Part shown: positions 5,699 through 5,946 of the stretch, piece after piece
How positions within the stretch are numbered: the stretch's first letter is position 1
How the letters are laid out: each line of letters starts with the position of its first letter
Source of the DNA: Legionellaceae bacterium
Lineage (GTDB): Bacteria > Pseudomonadota > Gammaproteobacteria > Legionellales > Legionellaceae
Direction: 5' to 3'
Length of the DNA stretch: 5,946 nucleotides
Assembly: GCA_030696465.1 (NCBI GenBank)
Contig: JAUYSE010000167.1
Location: 1 to 5,946 of the forward strand
Program-made: the position numbers and the translations under genes
The notes under the pieces: generated by a model
Seen by the model: the letters and a program-made list of their open reading frames with translations, nothing else
Databases searched by the model: none
Told to the model about the DNA's origin: nothing

Positions 5699-5750
5699 AC
5701 TCTTCGCACTTGGATCCCGTACAACGATACGGGATCCAAGTGCGAAGAGT
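5699..5750. repeat. Perfect palindrome, 23-bp stem and 6-nt loop
   Basis: The arm 5699-5721 (ACTCTTCGCACTTGGATCCC...) is perfectly complementary to 5728-5750, around the loop CAACGA. It starts four bases after the djlA stop codon. No T-tract follows (ATTAAGAATATTT), so it is not a textbook terminator, though such a stable hairpin would probably stop decay from the 3' end and may terminate transcription. Its GGATCCCG/CGGGATCC core is shared with the element just downstream, suggesting one palindromic repeat family. Perfect arms point to recent insertion or maintained pairing. Confidence 0.8.
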
Positions 5751-5773
5751 ATTAAGAATATTTCCGATCTCCG

Positions 5774-5876
5774 ACGTCCCGCGACTTGTTCGCGGGATCC
5801 AGATTGATTTTTGTGTGAACACAAAAATTGAGTATTATGCAAAATCTCTGGATACCGCGAACAAGCCGCGGTACGT
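5774..5876. mobile_element. Second MITE-like palindromic element
   Basis: The left end 5774-5805 (ACGTCCCGCGACTTGTTC...) and right end 5843-5876 are inverted copies over about 32-34 bp with a few mismatches and a 2-base indel. Each end also contains its own small hairpin: CCCGCG/CGCGGG on the left (5778-5796) and TACCGCG/CGCGGTA on the right (5853-5873). The centre is a third perfect hairpin, ATTTTTGTG (5807-5815) with CACAAAAAT (5820-5828). There is no coding capacity. A T7 run at 5881-5887 lies seven bases beyond the right hairpin and might give partial termination. The CCCGCGAACAAGTCGCGGGATCC-like ends resemble dispersed palindromic repeats of host-associated proteobacteria. Confidence 0.65.
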
Positions 5877-5946
5877 AGGGTTTTTTTAAGCGGTACATTG
5901 GCTGTACGGTTTGTTTTATACAACAACCTCTGACGGTCGCGGCTCG

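Noticed and set aside
5853..5887. Intrinsic terminator formed by TACCGCG/CGCGGTA plus T7
   Set aside because: Seven bases separate the stem from the T run and the hairpin is explained as part of the palindromic element; termination is possible but not canonical.
1..5946. CRISPR array, tRNA, rRNA, transposase, defence or toxin-antitoxin genes
   Set aside because: No regularly spaced repeats, cloverleaf-like segments or characteristic protein motifs were found on either strand.

Overview
The window most likely comes from the chromosome of an intracellular or host-associated gammaproteobacterium of the Legionellales type (Legionella/Coxiella/Berkiella/Rickettsiella relatives). The clues are an inner-membrane DjlA whose N-terminus carries the TWWGK...FGHLIAGPLGG pattern I associate with that order, a typical gammaproteobacterial WaaA (Kdo transferase), moderately AT-rich genes, a large orphan coiled-coil protein next to a housekeeping gene, and many palindromic repeats between genes. 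The assignment is an inference; no rRNA or other decisive marker is present.

Layout: 1-669 has no gene and is packed with repeats: a GC-rich structured repeat (copy A), a perfect 13-bp hairpin, a MITE-like element with 21-bp terminal inverted repeats, and a partial third end. At 670-2328 (+) is a 552-residue coiled-coil protein of unknown function, which I treat as an effector candidate only. Its 3' end overlaps, in another frame, the 5' end of murI (glutamate racemase, + strand, to 3139), and the overlap contains a C8 homopolymer. The convergent gap 3140-3474 holds the inverted copy B of the GC-rich repeat, a CCCTCTCC-type inverted repeat and a possible 23-codon small ORF with a very strong Shine-Dalgarno sequence. 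waaA lies on the minus strand (3475-4743). It diverges from djlA (4846-5694, +) across a 102-bp promoter region with a good sigma70 promoter for djlA and two small dyads. Downstream of djlA are a perfect 23-bp-stem palindrome and a second MITE-like element with long imperfect inverted ends.

The three recognised genes serve the cell envelope: murI supplies D-glutamate for peptidoglycan, waaA attaches Kdo to lipid A, and djlA is a membrane-anchored DnaK co-chaperone linked to envelope stress. They are not one operon. The unusual content is the orphan coiled-coil gene merging into murI, this pair flanked by inverted GC-rich repeats about 3 kb apart, and the density of palindromic elements in all gaps except the waaA-djlA promoter region. 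I see no CRISPR array, tRNA, rRNA, transposase, or recognisable defence or toxin-antitoxin system.
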